From NCBI RefSeq assembly GCF_001423525.1, contig NZ_LMOI01000018.1, forward strand, positions 569,435 through 633,434: a stretch of 64,000 bases of DNA. The letters are read 5' to 3'. Below, piece by piece: positions 51,686 through 61,333 of this stretch (the first letter of the stretch is position 1; every line of letters begins with the position of its first letter). The position numbers and the translations under genes were made by a program. The DNA comes from Arthrobacter sp. Leaf137 (GTDB lineage: Bacteria > Actinomycetota > Actinomycetes > Actinomycetales > Micrococcaceae). The notes below the pieces were generated by a model. It did no database searches and was not told the origin of the DNA. It saw only the letters and a list, made by a program, of their open reading frames with translations.

Positions 51686-52612
51686 GTGCTAGGCGTACTC
51701 GCTGGTTTCTTCGTTGTCTGGTGCATCATCCTGGTGGGCTGGTTCGTTGGCCGGCGGAAGATCCTCGGTGACAACGCCCGCCAGGTCCTCAGCTCCCTCA
51801 CGTTCTTCGTGGCCAGCCCGGCCCTGCTGTTTGAGACCCTCAGCAAGGCCCGGCTGCAGGAAGTGTTCGCCGCTCCGCTACTGGTCACCGCAGTGGCTGC
51901 CATCGCCACGGCTGCCATCTTCTTCACCATCGTGAAGTTCTGGCTGAAGCGTTCGCTGCCCGAGTCGCTGATGTCCTCGATGTCCGCCTCACTCGCGAAT
52001 TCGGCGAACTTAGGTATTCCCATTGCGGTATATGTCTTGGGCGACGCCAGCTATGTTGCACCGCTGCTGATCTTCCAGCTGGCCTTCTTCACCCCGGTGT
52101 TCCTCATGATCCTGGACTCCAGCACCAGCTCGCACCGGACCACCCCGCTCGGCTTCGTGGTGATGATCCTGCGAAACCCGATGATTGTGGGATCTGCGCT
52201 GGGCCTCATTGTTGCCGGCACCGGTTTTAAAGTGCCCGAACTGGTCATGGAGCCCATCCACCTGATTGGCGGCGCCGCGATTCCGGCCATGCTGATCGCC
52301 TTCGGCATGAGCCTGAACGGGACCCGGCCGCTGCAGGCAGCAGCCGCACGCCGCGTGGACACCCTGCTGGCGAGCACCTTCAAGCTGGCCGTCCAGCCGG
52401 CGCTGGCCTATGTCTTTGCCCGTTTCGCCCTGGGGATGGACGGCCACACCCTGTTCGCCGTGGTGGTGACGTCGGCGTTGCCCACGGCGCAGAATGTGTT
52501 CGTGGCCGCCAGCCGCTACAAGACCGGCCTCACCGTGGCCAAGGACACCGTGCTGATTACTACCGTGGTGGCTGTTCCGGCGATGATCGGCGTCGCGCTG
52601 CTGCTGGCGTGA
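51686..52612 (+). CDS. AEC-family (auxin efflux carrier) transporter
   Basis: A 308-residue protein with about ten helices. VWCIILVGWFVGRRKILGDNARQVLSSLTFFVASPALLFETLSK and MSASLANSANLGIPIAVYVLGDASYVAPLLIFQL are AEC-family signatures (PALLF; N.N..LGIP). Bacterial members export malonate, malate or auxin-like organic acids. The GTG 51686 start lies 51 bp after panD. It is followed after 21 bp by the oxidase gene at 52634. Confidence 0.87.
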   Translation: MLGVLAGFFVVWCIILVGWFVGRRKILGDNARQVLSSLTFFVASPALLFETLSKARLQEVFAAPLLVTAVAAIATAAIFFTIVKFWLKRSLPESLMSSMSASLANSANLGIPIAVYVLGDASYVAPLLIFQLAFFTPVFLMILDSSTSSHRTTPLGFVVMILRNPMIVGSALGLIVAGTGFKVPELVMEPIHLIGGAAIPAMLIAFGMSLNGTRPLQAAAARRVDTLLASTFKLAVQPALAYVFARFALGMDGHTLFAVVVTSALPTAQNVFVAASRYKTGLTVAKDTVLITTVVAVPAMIGVALLLA

Positions 52613-52633
52613 CAACTGGACGAGGAGGACCCG

Positions 52634-53764
52634 TTGGCAACAACTCTTGACACCGTGGTGATCGGCGGCGGCGCCATGGGCTCCGCCACCGCATGGGCGC
52701 TGTCCCGGCGGGGACGCCACGTGACACTGGTGGAGCAGTTCGGGCCGGGGCACAAGATCGGCGCTTCGCACGGCACCACCCGCAACTTCAATCCCGGATA
52801 CCACCGGCCTGAATACGTTGCCATGATTGCCGAATCCCTGGACCTCTGGAACGAGCTGGAGCAGGATAGCGGTGAATCGCTCCTGGCACGGACCGGCATC
52901 GTCACGCACGGGCCCGAGCCCATGCTGCCCGACGCTGCGGCAGCGCTGGCCCAGGCCGGGTTGCGCGCCGAGTTCCTGCGCCCGGACGAGGCCGGCGAGC
53001 GCTGGCGCGGCATCCGCTTCGACCAGCAGGTCCTCTACATGCCCGACGGCGGCCAGCTCAACCCGGAAGCCGCGCTGCCGGCTTTCCAGCGCCTTGCCGC
53101 AGCCCGGGGCGCCGACATCCGGCACCGCACCAAGGTGGTGTCCTTCGAGATAACGGACGACGGCGTCCGGCTGGGGTTGGAAAGCAGCGCCGGTACCGAA
53201 ATGGTCGCCGCCGCGCAGGTGGTGGTGACCGCCGGCGGCTGGACGGAAAAGCTGCTGGGCGCAGCCGTGGGCGGGCGCCTGCGGACGCCGAAGCTCAGGG
53301 TGACGCAGGAACAGCCGGCGCACTTCCGGATCACCGATCCGGATGCGGTATGGCCGGGGTTCAACCATTACCCGGGCGGCGGATCGCAATACGCGGGATG
53401 GTACTCCCCGGTCTACGGCATGCACACCCCCGGCGAGGGCATCAAGGCCGGCTGGCACGGGGTGGGCCCGGTGGTGGACCCGGACAGGCGCACCTTCGAG
53501 CCGGAACCGCAGCAGCTCGCTGCCCTGCAGGCCTACGCGAGGACCTGGCTGCCCGGCGTGGACGCCGATGCCTTCGAGGCCATCAGCTGCACCTACACCA
53601 CCACACCGGACGAGGACTTCGTCCTGGACCGGATTGGGCCAGTGGTGATCGGCGCCGGGTTCTCCGGGCACGGGTTCAAGTTCACGCCCGTGGTGGGCCG
53701 GATCCTTGCCGACCTCGCCACGGGCACCCGCCCCGCCCCCGCCATCTTCAGCGCCTCGCGCTAG
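52634..53764 (+). CDS. Monomeric sarcosine oxidase/N-methyltryptophan oxidase-like flavoenzyme
   Basis: A 376-residue FAD enzyme. The dinucleotide fold is TVVIGGGAMGSATAWALSRRG, and SHGTTRNFNPGYH is the MSOX His/Arg substrate loop. ISCTYTTTPDEDFVLD carries the Cys that binds FAD covalently in MSOX/MTOX, and IGAGFSGHGFKFTPVVGRILADL is the C-terminal signature. It oxidises N-methyl amines or amino acids and releases H2O2. The TTG start at 52634 has AGGAGGA 5 nt upstream. Together with the AEC gene it likely forms a two-gene operon. Confidence 0.9.
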   Translation: MATTLDTVVIGGGAMGSATAWALSRRGRHVTLVEQFGPGHKIGASHGTTRNFNPGYHRPEYVAMIAESLDLWNELEQDSGESLLARTGIVTHGPEPMLPDAAAALAQAGLRAEFLRPDEAGERWRGIRFDQQVLYMPDGGQLNPEAALPAFQRLAAARGADIRHRTKVVSFEITDDGVRLGLESSAGTEMVAAAQVVVTAGGWTEKLLGAAVGGRLRTPKLRVTQEQPAHFRITDPDAVWPGFNHYPGGGSQYAGWYSPVYGMHTPGEGIKAGWHGVGPVVDPDRRTFEPEPQQLAALQAYARTWLPGVDADAFEAISCTYTTTPDEDFVLDRIGPVVIGAGFSGHGFKFTPVVGRILADLATGTRPAPAIFSASR

Positions 53765-53779
53765 CTGCCGCCGGCCGGA

Positions 53780-55333
53780 TCAGCTGCCTCGGCGGCCGGA
53801 ATCCTCCACTTCGGTGCGGTCCGGCCCGGTGTCCTCCCCGCCGTCGTCGTTGCCGTTCATTGGATCCTGGTTCGCTGTGTCCTGTTCGGAAGCCTGGTCC
53901 TGCCCCGCAGCGGCATCCCCGGCTCCGGCTGCCCGCGTCCGAGGCATGGCCAGCACCGCCAGGACCGTCAGCAGCCCGGCCACCAGGGCTGCCAGGAAGA
54001 CGGCGCTGGATGCGGCGACCACGGCCTGGCCGTTTCCCTCACCGCCCGGGTTGCCGGAGTAGATGGCGTTGGCCACGGCCCCGAACACCGCCACGCCCAG
54101 GGCGCTGCCGATGGAGCGGGCAAACATGTTGGTGCTGGTCACCACGCCGCGCTCGTTCCACCGCACGCTTGACTGCGCGGCGATCAGCGTGGGTGTTGCG
54201 AGCAGGCCGAGGCCGAGCCCCACGACGAAGCAGCTGGACGCGATCAGCGCCACGTTCGGGGTGCCCGCCGTCAACGCCAGGATGAGCAGGCCGGCTACGG
54301 TGATGGAAATGCCGATCAGGCCGGTGGCCTTGAAACCGATCCGGAGGTACAAGCGGCCGGCCTGCGATGCGCTGAGGGGCCAGCCGAGGGTCAGTGCCGC
54401 CAGGGCAAGGCCCGCGACCAGCGGTGAAACGGACAGTGCACCCTCGAGGAAGGTAGGCACGTAGGAGGTCAAGCCAATCATCACCGCCCCAACGCCAAAG
54501 GATGCGAGCGCAGTGGTCACCAGCAGGCGCCGCCGCACCACCCAGGACGGCAGGATGGGTTCCGCAGCCCGCCGTTCCACCAGGATGAAGGCCACCAGGA
54601 GCACCGCGCCGACGCCGAAGACGGCAAAGCTGACCGGCGAATCCCACGCCCAGGCCTCGCCGCCCTGCAAAGCGCCGAGGATCAACAGGCCCAGGGAACC
54701 TGCCATCAGGGCCGCTCCGGCGTAATCAACCGTGTGCTTGGCGCGTTCCACGTTCTCGTGCAGCGTCCGCACCAGCATCCAGCCGGCCAGGACGCACAGC
54801 GGGATGTTGACCAGGAAGATTCCGCGCCAGATGCCCAGCGCCGAGAAGACGCCGCCCAGGCTGGGACCCACCACGGAGGACACCGCCCACACACTGGCCA
54901 GGTACCCCTGGACCTTGGCGCGTTCCTCCAGCGAGTAGATGTCACCGGCGATGGTGATGCTGACCGGCAAAACCGCGCCGGCGCCCAAGCCCTGCAGCGC
55001 CCGGAAGGCGATCAGGGACGGCATGCTCCAGGCCACGCCGCAGAGGACAGAGCCCAGCAGGAACAGTCCAATGCCTGTCAGGATGATCGGTTTGCGGCCC
55101 ACCATGTCGGACAGCTTGCCGTAGATGGGCACGGAGACGGCCTGGGCAAGCAGGTACGCCGAGAACAGCCACGGGAACGAGGAGAACCCGCCAACGTCGC
55201 GGACGATCGACGGGACTGCGGTAGCCACGATGGTGGAGTCAATCGCCACCAGTCCGGTGGACAGCATCAAGGCGATGAGGATGGGGCCGCGCTCCGAGCG
55301 GAACCCCACCCCCTGGGCGCGGGCGGTCATCAT
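53780..55333 (-). CDS. DHA2-type MFS drug exporter
   Basis: A 517-residue, 14-helix transporter. LMLSTGLVAIDSTIVATAVPSIVRDVGGFSSFPWLFSAYLLAQAVSVPIYGKLSDMVGRK (motif A), RALQGLGAGAVLPVSITIAGDIYSLEERAK and VVGPSLGGVFSALGIWRGIFLVNIPL (motif C) are DHA2 (EmrB/QacA-like) hallmarks. The 55-residue Glu/Asp/Gln-rich tail is cytoplasmic. Two successive ATG codons (55333, 55330) are possible starts. No regulator is adjacent. Confidence 0.9.
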   Translation of the reverse strand: MMTARAQGVGFRSERGPILIALMLSTGLVAIDSTIVATAVPSIVRDVGGFSSFPWLFSAYLLAQAVSVPIYGKLSDMVGRKPIILTGIGLFLLGSVLCGVAWSMPSLIAFRALQGLGAGAVLPVSITIAGDIYSLEERAKVQGYLASVWAVSSVVGPSLGGVFSALGIWRGIFLVNIPLCVLAGWMLVRTLHENVERAKHTVDYAGAALMAGSLGLLILGALQGGEAWAWDSPVSFAVFGVGAVLLVAFILVERRAAEPILPSWVVRRRLLVTTALASFGVGAVMIGLTSYVPTFLEGALSVSPLVAGLALAALTLGWPLSASQAGRLYLRIGFKATGLIGISITVAGLLILALTAGTPNVALIASSCFVVGLGLGLLATPTLIAAQSSVRWNERGVVTSTNMFARSIGSALGVAVFGAVANAIYSGNPGGEGNGQAVVAASSAVFLAALVAGLLTVLAVLAMPRTRAAGAGDAAAGQDQASEQDTANQDPMNGNDDGGEDTGPDRTEVEDSGRRGS

Positions 55334-55396
55334 GAGTCTCGATTCGGTTTCTGTATCCCTGTTCCTTCCACTCTAGGTACCCCGGACAAACGCTGC

Positions 55397-58027
55397 CTAC
55401 CGTCCGGCCTGGTGCGCGTCCAGGAGGCGGGCACAGCGGATGAAACCCAGATGGGAATATGCCTGCGGATGGTTGCCCAGGTGGGTCTCGGTGCCGGGGT
55501 CGTATTCCTCCGGCAACAGCCCGGTGGGCCCGAAGAGGGTTACCAGCTGGTCGAACAGGTCCCATGCTTCATCGATGCGGCCCACGGCGACATAGGCCTC
55601 GATCAGCCACGTGGTGCAGATGTGGAAGCCGCCCTCCAAGCCCGGCAGGCCGTCGTCGTACCGGTACCGGAAGACTGTCGGCCCCACCCTCAGTTCCCGT
55701 TCCACGGCAGTGACCGTGTCCAGGAAGCGCTGGTCGGTGACATCCAGCAGGCCGGAAAGGCCGATGTGCAGGACGGCGGCATCGAGGTCCGGGCTGTCGT
55801 AGGCCACGGTGTAGGACTTGGCCGATTCGTCCCAGCCCTCCCGCAGCACCTCATCCCGGATGGCGGCGGCCATGGGAGCCCAGGCGGGGTCCGGCTCCCT
55901 GCCGTGCCGGTCAGCTGTCCGCAGTGCCCTGTCCAGGGTCACCCAGCACATCACCTTGGAGTAGACGTGGTGGCGTGCCGGGCGCCGGGCCTCCCAGATG
56001 CCGTGGTCCGGTTCATGCCAGCGGGCCAGGACTGCCGAGGCCATCTGGACCATCAGCTCCCAGTGCCCGTCGGCGAGTGTGCCCTCTCTCGAACTCAGGG
56101 TATGGATCAGCTCCGCAACAGGGCCAAAGACGTCCAGCTGGACCTGGTGGTCCGCCGCGTTTCCGATCCGGACCGGGCGGGACCCGGCGTAGCCCGGGAG
56201 GCTGTCCACCACGGCTTCCGTGGACAGCGGCGAACCGGTGACGGAGTACAGCGGATGGAGCCACTCCGGGCCCGGGGCATGCTCAAGGATCCGCCCCAGC
56301 CATCCAAGGAAACCAACGGCCTCCGCGGTGGAGCCAAGGTCCGCCAGGGCATTGACAGTCATGGACCCGTCCCGCAGCCAGCAGTACCGGTAGTCCCAGT
56401 TCCTTGTTCCGCCGATGCCTTCGGGCAGGGAGGTGGTGGGGGCGGCGAGGACTGCGCCAGTGGGTTCGTGGACCAAGGCACGGAGCACCAGCGCCGAACG
56501 CCGTACCAGCGAGGGTTTCACGGACGGGAGGGCGAGTTTCTGCACCCACTGGCGGGCGTGAAGGGCCACCTCGGCCCGGCGCTCCGTCTCCCCCTGCGGG
56601 TCTGCGGGACGGGGTTCCGTGTCACCGCAGCGCAGGTTGAGCACCACGGGCCCGGACTGGAGATTCACCGATGCCGTGGCCGTCCCGTGCCTGCCGTCCG
56701 AGGTAATGCTGAAGGTCACGCCCGGCGCGAAGAGGATGATCGGTTCCGACGTGCCCACCACATGCAGTTCGTCGCCGCGGGCCTCCATGACGAACGGGGC
56801 GTTGGCGTAGTCCGGCCGCGGTGCGAAGGTGATCCGGGCAGCTCCGGTGCCGGTCAGCACCCGGACCAGGCTGGTGATGCCGTCCGGGGCAGGTTCGAGG
56901 TAGTCGGTGACCGTGACGTCCGCCCACCGGGTTTCGACGATCATGGTGCTGTCCACGTAGCGCTGGCCCAGCACCTGTGATGCCTTTGCCGGTTCCACGG
57001 AGAAGTGGCCGGCCGCGTCACCGCCCAGGATGTGGGCGAACACCGAGCCGGAGTCCGGCAGCGGGTGGCTCATCCAGCAGACCTTTGCGTCCGGTGTCAG
57101 CAGTGCGGTGGAGGAGCCGTTGCCGATCATGGTGTGCCGTTCGAGGCCCACGGCGTCCTCGCCGAACAGCCAAGCCCGCCGCAGTTCGAAGAGCAGGGCA
57201 AGGACCCGGGCAAAGGACTCGGGGTCGCGGAGCCGGTGCGCCGCTGCGGTTTCGCCGCCGCCGACCCGCAGGCCCAGGTCCGGGCCGCGGAGGGTGGCGA
57301 TGGCCAGTTCGTCGCTGTCGGCGTCGCCAGCGAACATGGCGGCACTGGCGCCGAGCCGGGACCGGAGGGTCTCCAGTGCCTCGCCCTTGGACGGCTCCAC
57401 CACCGACAGGTCCAGCACCGAGCCGTCCACGATGAAGAACAGTCCGTGGGCGCGCGCTATCTCCCGGGCAGTTTCGGTTACCGAGGCGACGACCTCTGCC
57501 GGGGCCGGACGGGTGTGGACCGAAACCGCCACCGGTTTGCGCTCAATCCAAACGCCGCTCTGGAACCCTACGGCCTCGTTGAGCGCAGCGTTGACCTTTT
57601 GCAGTACCGATTCGGTGGCCAGCGTCTGGGTGTGTGCGAAGCCCATGTCCGACTCCGCGCCGTGAGACCCGATGAGGTGGACCTCCACGGGGAGGCGGGA
57701 CACCGCCGCCAGGTCCCTCAGGGAGCGGCCCGAAATGATGGCGGCGTGCGTGCTGGGCAGGGCGGCCAGTGCCCGCAAGGCGATGGCGGCGCTGCCCAGC
57801 GGGAGGATCTCGGTGGAGATGCCTTCCGCGTCGCACAAGGTGCCGCCGTAGTTGCAGGCCACCAGCAGCGCAGGAACACGTGCCAGAACCTTCAGTTCGT
57901 CCAGCAGCGCCGGGGTCAGCCCGCTGTCCGCCGCATCCGCCTGGACAAACGACCGGAGCACCTCCAGCGGAAGGGAACGGGTGAGCAGGGCGGAATCCGC
58001 CACGCTCTGGTTCAAAGGCGTGGGCAT
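55397..58027 (-). CDS. Trehalose-phosphatase-like (HAD) / GH15 fusion
   Basis: An 876-residue protein. Residues about 45-280 are an OtsB-like HAD domain, with LPLGSAAIALRALAALPSTHAAIISGRSLRDLA (motif II Ser), GSHGAES and GDADSDELAIATLRG (motif IV). Motif I, normally D-x-D-G-T, reads N59-Y-G61-G-T-L, so the nucleophile and acid Asp residues are lost. Residues 285-876 form a complete GH15 (alpha/alpha)6 domain: EGIGGTRNWDYRYCWLRDGSMTVNAL, HGIWEARRPARHHVYSKVMCWVTLDRAL (first Glu) and LLPEEYDPGTETHLGNHPQAYSHLGFI (second Glu). GH15 enzymes of actinobacteria include trehalases and glucoamylases. The enzyme is cytoplasmic (no signal peptide). Confidence 0.87.
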   Translation of the reverse strand: MPTPLNQSVADSALLTRSLPLEVLRSFVQADAADSGLTPALLDELKVLARVPALLVACNYGGTLCDAEGISTEILPLGSAAIALRALAALPSTHAAIISGRSLRDLAAVSRLPVEVHLIGSHGAESDMGFAHTQTLATESVLQKVNAALNEAVGFQSGVWIERKPVAVSVHTRPAPAEVVASVTETAREIARAHGLFFIVDGSVLDLSVVEPSKGEALETLRSRLGASAAMFAGDADSDELAIATLRGPDLGLRVGGGETAAAHRLRDPESFARVLALLFELRRAWLFGEDAVGLERHTMIGNGSSTALLTPDAKVCWMSHPLPDSGSVFAHILGGDAAGHFSVEPAKASQVLGQRYVDSTMIVETRWADVTVTDYLEPAPDGITSLVRVLTGTGAARITFAPRPDYANAPFVMEARGDELHVVGTSEPIILFAPGVTFSITSDGRHGTATASVNLQSGPVVLNLRCGDTEPRPADPQGETERRAEVALHARQWVQKLALPSVKPSLVRRSALVLRALVHEPTGAVLAAPTTSLPEGIGGTRNWDYRYCWLRDGSMTVNALADLGSTAEAVGFLGWLGRILEHAPGPEWLHPLYSVTGSPLSTEAVVDSLPGYAGSRPVRIGNAADHQVQLDVFGPVAELIHTLSSREGTLADGHWELMVQMASAVLARWHEPDHGIWEARRPARHHVYSKVMCWVTLDRALRTADRHGREPDPAWAPMAAAIRDEVLREGWDESAKSYTVAYDSPDLDAAVLHIGLSGLLDVTDQRFLDTVTAVERELRVGPTVFRYRYDDGLPGLEGGFHICTTWLIEAYVAVGRIDEAWDLFDQLVTLFGPTGLLPEEYDPGTETHLGNHPQAYSHLGFIRCARLLDAHQAGR

Positions 58028-58297
58028 CAGGGAACCCCTTCGAGGCAGAACCAGGCCGGGACTGCAGCCGCTGGGTCACCTGCGGACTACCGGTTGGCGC
58101 CCCTCCCGGAGATCCTGGCGGATTTCCCGGGGGGAGCAGTTCCCATCGTCATCCCCTGCGGTTTCTCCTGAATATCCCCTTCATTGCGTATGTGTAAAAG
58201 TCCGGGCCACACGCCGGATCCGGGGCGACGCTACGGTCGGCCGCAGCGCAGGTTTCCGCGCAGGCCACCTGCGCGTTGACCTGCGCGGACGGGCAGC
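58028..58297. other. Intergenic region between the GH15 fusion and the LLM gene
   Basis: It contains an 8-bp perfect GC hairpin at 58257-58275 (CGCGCAGG, CCA, CCTGCGCG) that may terminate the LLM transcript, and the promoter side of the GH15 fusion. No other feature is evident. Confidence 0.4.
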
Positions 58298-59320
58298 TCA
58301 GACGCGCGCCAGCCCGGCCACCTCGGCCAGCAGTTCCACCGAGCGCAGCCGGGCGTCCGTGCCGGTGCTCTGGTGCGCCACGATAAGTTCGTCGGCGTCG
58401 GCGTGCCTGCCGAACCCGTCAAGGTAGTCCAGGACGACGTCGGGCGTTCCCACCGCCGAGTAGGTCATCATCTGCGAGACGTGCTGGCCCTGCGGGGAGT
58501 CGAGAATCATGTCCGCCTCATCATCGGTGAATTCCCGGGTCCCGCCGCCGAAGAACAGGGACACGCGGGCCCGTTTGGTGGCCTGCATCATCTCCTGCGC
58601 CTCAGAGGCGGAATCGGCTGCGATCACGTTGACTCCGGCGATCACGTGGGGGGCCTCGAGCTGCGCGGAGGGCTTGAATTCGCGGCGGTAGACGGCCACT
58701 GCGTCCTTCAGTGCGTTGGGGGCAAAATGCGAGGCGAAGGCGTACGGCAGGCCGAGCTGCGCGGCGAGCCGCGCACCGAACAGGGATGATCCCAGGATGT
58801 AGAGCGGGACGTTGGTGCCCTTGCCGGGGGTTGCCTCCACACCCTGGATCCGGGTGGGTCCGGTGAGGTAGCCCTGCAGTTCCAGGACGTCCTGCGGGAA
58901 GCTGTCGGCGGACATCGGGTCGCGCCGGAGGGCCCGCATGGTGTTCTGGTCGCTGCCGGGGGCACGGCCCAGGCCCAGGTCGATCCGGCCCGGGTGGAGG
59001 GTTTCCAGGGTGCCGAACTGCTCGGCGATGGTCAGCGGCGAGTGGTTGGGCAGCATGACCCCGCCGGCGCCGAGCCGGATGCTTTCGGTGTGCGCGGCCA
59101 CGTGGGCGATCAGCACACTGGTGGCGGACGAAGCGATGGATGACATGTTGTGGTGCTCTGCGTACCAGACCCGCCGGTACCCCAGTTTCTCGGCACTCTG
59201 CGCCATCGCCACGCTGCCCGCGAAGCTTTCCGCTGCCGTCTGGCCTTTGCCGATGGTTGCCAGGTCAAGGATGGAAAGCGGGAGGGTCACGTTGGGTGCC
59301 GGCCTTTCGGAGCGTTGCAT
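58298..59320 (-). CDS. LLM-class flavin-dependent oxidoreductase (MsnO8-like)
   Basis: A 340-residue luciferase-like protein. [77 protein letters not shown] is the canonical segment of the MsnO8-type clade. It uses FMN or F420. Substrate unknown. The TATTCC stretch just ahead of ATG suggests a short or absent leader. Divergent from the AKR gene. Confidence 0.9.
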   Translation of the reverse strand: MQRSERPAPNVTLPLSILDLATIGKGQTAAESFAGSVAMAQSAEKLGYRRVWYAEHHNMSSIASSATSVLIAHVAAHTESIRLGAGGVMLPNHSPLTIAEQFGTLETLHPGRIDLGLGRAPGSDQNTMRALRRDPMSADSFPQDVLELQGYLTGPTRIQGVEATPGKGTNVPLYILGSSLFGARLAAQLGLPYAFASHFAPNALKDAVAVYRREFKPSAQLEAPHVIAGVNVIAADSASEAQEMMQATKRARVSLFFGGGTREFTDDEADMILDSPQGQHVSQMMTYSAVGTPDVVLDYLDGFGRHADADELIVAHQSTGTDARLRSVELLAEVAGLARV

Positions 59321-59447
59321 AGGGAATATCGTTGCGTCATCGCGCCCGCCGGGATCGCGGCAGGCACAGATGGCATAACCACGGCGGCACCCGGCTTATT
59401 TCTGTGATCTGCGGAATACCCAGCACACTGATGATGTTGCCGCCCCT

Positions 59448-60341
59448 ATGAGCCCAGACACGAAAAGCACAGCGACGAAGAGCACAGGGACAACGAACCA
59501 GTCCGCCACCATCGACCTCAAGGACCTGGGAACCGTGCAGCGGCTCGGCTTCGGTGCCATGCGCATCGTGGGCGACGGCGTTTGGGGCGAGCCCGCGGAC
59601 CGGGCAGCCGCCGTGGCGGTGGTGCGCCGCGCCGTCGAACTCGGCGTCGATTTCATTGACACCGCGGATTCCTATGGCCCGAACATCAGCGAGGAAATCA
59701 TCGCCGAAGCCCTGCACCCCTACAAGGACGGCCTAAGAATCGCCACGAAAGTGGGATTTACCCGCACCGGGCCCAACAAGTGGGTCCCCGTGGGACGGCC
59801 CGAATACCTGCGCCAGCAGACTGAACTGAGCCTCCGCAAGCTGAAGGTGGACACCATCGACCTGCTGCAGCTGCACCGGATCGATCCGAAAGTGGACGCC
59901 GAGGAACAGTTCGGTGTGCTGCGTGAACTCCAGGACGAGGGCAAGGTCCGGGCGCTGGGCCTGTCGCAGGTCAGCGTGGCCGAACTCGAAGCCGCCGGAA
60001 AGCATTTCACGGTTTCCACCGTCCAGAACCGCTACAACCTGACGGACCGCAGCTCCGAGGACGTGCTGCGCTACTCCGAGGAGAACGGCATCGGCTTCAT
60101 CCCGTGGGCCCCGATTTCCGCGGGCGAACTGGCCCAGCCGGGCGGCCCGCTGGACGAGGCCGCAACGCGCCTGGATGCCACCACCTCGCAGGTGGCGCTG
60201 GCGTGGCTGCTCCGGCGTTCCCCCGTCATGATGCCCATCCCCGGCACGGGATCCGTCAGCCACCTTGAGGAGAACATCGCAGCGGCGGGCATCACGCTCG
60301 ACGACGACACGTACGCTGGGCTGGAAGCTGCCGGCAAGTAG
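59448..60341 (+). CDS. Aldo/keto reductase
   Basis: A 297-residue (alpha/beta)8 enzyme. The catalytic tetrad is seen in [12 protein letters not shown] (Asp, Tyr), [10 protein letters not shown] (Lys) and LLQLHRIDP (His). The N-terminal 25 residues are a Thr/Ser-rich extension. It reduces aldehydes or ketones with NADPH. The neighbours (LLM and DJ-1 genes) suggest a detoxification context. Confidence 0.9.
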   Translation: MSPDTKSTATKSTGTTNQSATIDLKDLGTVQRLGFGAMRIVGDGVWGEPADRAAAVAVVRRAVELGVDFIDTADSYGPNISEEIIAEALHPYKDGLRIATKVGFTRTGPNKWVPVGRPEYLRQQTELSLRKLKVDTIDLLQLHRIDPKVDAEEQFGVLRELQDEGKVRALGLSQVSVAELEAAGKHFTVSTVQNRYNLTDRSSEDVLRYSEENGIGFIPWAPISAGELAQPGGPLDEAATRLDATTSQVALAWLLRRSPVMMPIPGTGSVSHLEENIAAAGITLDDDTYAGLEAAGK

Positions 60342-60390
60342 CGGCGGCTTTCCACGCAGTGCCCAGCAACACAACAGGCAGGAGAACAGC

Positions 60391-61089
60391 ATGGCTAACG
60401 TTTTGATGGTTGTTTCAGCAGCCGATTCCCTCACCATGAAGGACGGCAGCGAACACCCCACCGGCTTCTGGGCTGAAGAACTGGTGGTCTCGCACCAGAC
60501 CCTGGTGGACGCCGGACACACTGTCCACCTCGCCACACCGGGCGGTGCGAAGCCCACCGTGGACCAGGTCAGCCTGGCCGCAGATTCCGCCGGCGGCGAG
60601 GAACGCGCCGAGGGCTTCCGGGACTACCTGGCCAAAATCGGCGCCGAGCTGTCGCAGCCCTTGGTGCTCGCCGACGTCGACATCGCTTCCTACCACGCCG
60701 TGGTGATGCCCGGCGGGCACGGCCCGATGGCAGACCTCTACAAGGACGCCGACCTGGGCCGCCTGCTGGTGGCCGCGGACAAGGACGGCAAGGTCATCGC
60801 GCCGTTCTGCCACGGCCCGGCGGGCCTGCTCAGCGCAACGGACGACGCCGGGACGTTCACTTTCGCGGGACGGCGCCTGACGGTCTTCAGCAACGAAGAG
60901 GAACTGAACGGCGGCACGGGCGAGAACACGCCCTGGCTTGTGGAGGACGCGCTGAAGGAGAAGGGCGCGATCGTCAACAACGCCGCTGCCTGGTCTTCCC
61001 ATGTGGTCCGCGACGGGAACCTGATCACCGGCCAGAACCCGCAGTCCAGCGAGGACGTGGCCAAGGAAGTCATCAAGGCCCTGGGCTGA
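60391..61089 (+). CDS. DJ-1/PfpI-family protein (Hsp31/glyoxalase III-like)
   Basis: A 232-residue protein. It has the nucleophile-elbow Cys in IAPFCHGPAGLL, an acidic partner in FWAEELVVSHQTL, and the YHAVVMPGGHGPMADL strand, as in Hsp31/YajL-type glyoxalase or deglycase proteins. ATG 60391 has AGGAG upstream. A 15-bp-stem terminator follows at 61137-61174. Confidence 0.9.
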   Translation: MANVLMVVSAADSLTMKDGSEHPTGFWAEELVVSHQTLVDAGHTVHLATPGGAKPTVDQVSLAADSAGGEERAEGFRDYLAKIGAELSQPLVLADVDIASYHAVVMPGGHGPMADLYKDADLGRLLVAADKDGKVIAPFCHGPAGLLSATDDAGTFTFAGRRLTVFSNEEELNGGTGENTPWLVEDALKEKGAIVNNAAAWSSHVVRDGNLITGQNPQSSEDVAKEVIKALG

Positions 61090-61136
61090 CAGGCTTCCGG
61101 GTTTCCGCCGGGATGGCCTGACGCCGATGTATTGAC

Positions 61137-61174
61137 GGAGGGGACCAGCTCTTATGAGCTGGTCCCCTCCTTTG
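61137..61174 (+). terminator. Rho-independent terminator
   Basis: A perfect 15-bp stem (GGAGGGGACCAGCTC, loop TTAT, complement) followed by TTT, downstream of the DJ-1 family gene. Confidence 0.9.
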
Positions 61175-61333
61175 GTGTACGCGGATTGTGACCGCGGCGG
61201 TCCCCGCGTTAACTGCGGTTACTCCCCGTATCGCCCGGTTTCGGGGCCTTTGATTCTGCCGGTGGCACTCCCGGATAGTTGCTGCAACGCGCATCATCCG
61301 TCGCATCAACTTCGTACCTCCAAGGAGGAAACC

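Noticed and set aside
54734-56980. 748-residue plus-strand frame
   Set aside because: Covers the antisense of the DHA2 exporter and the GH15 fusion, both of which have clear family motifs.
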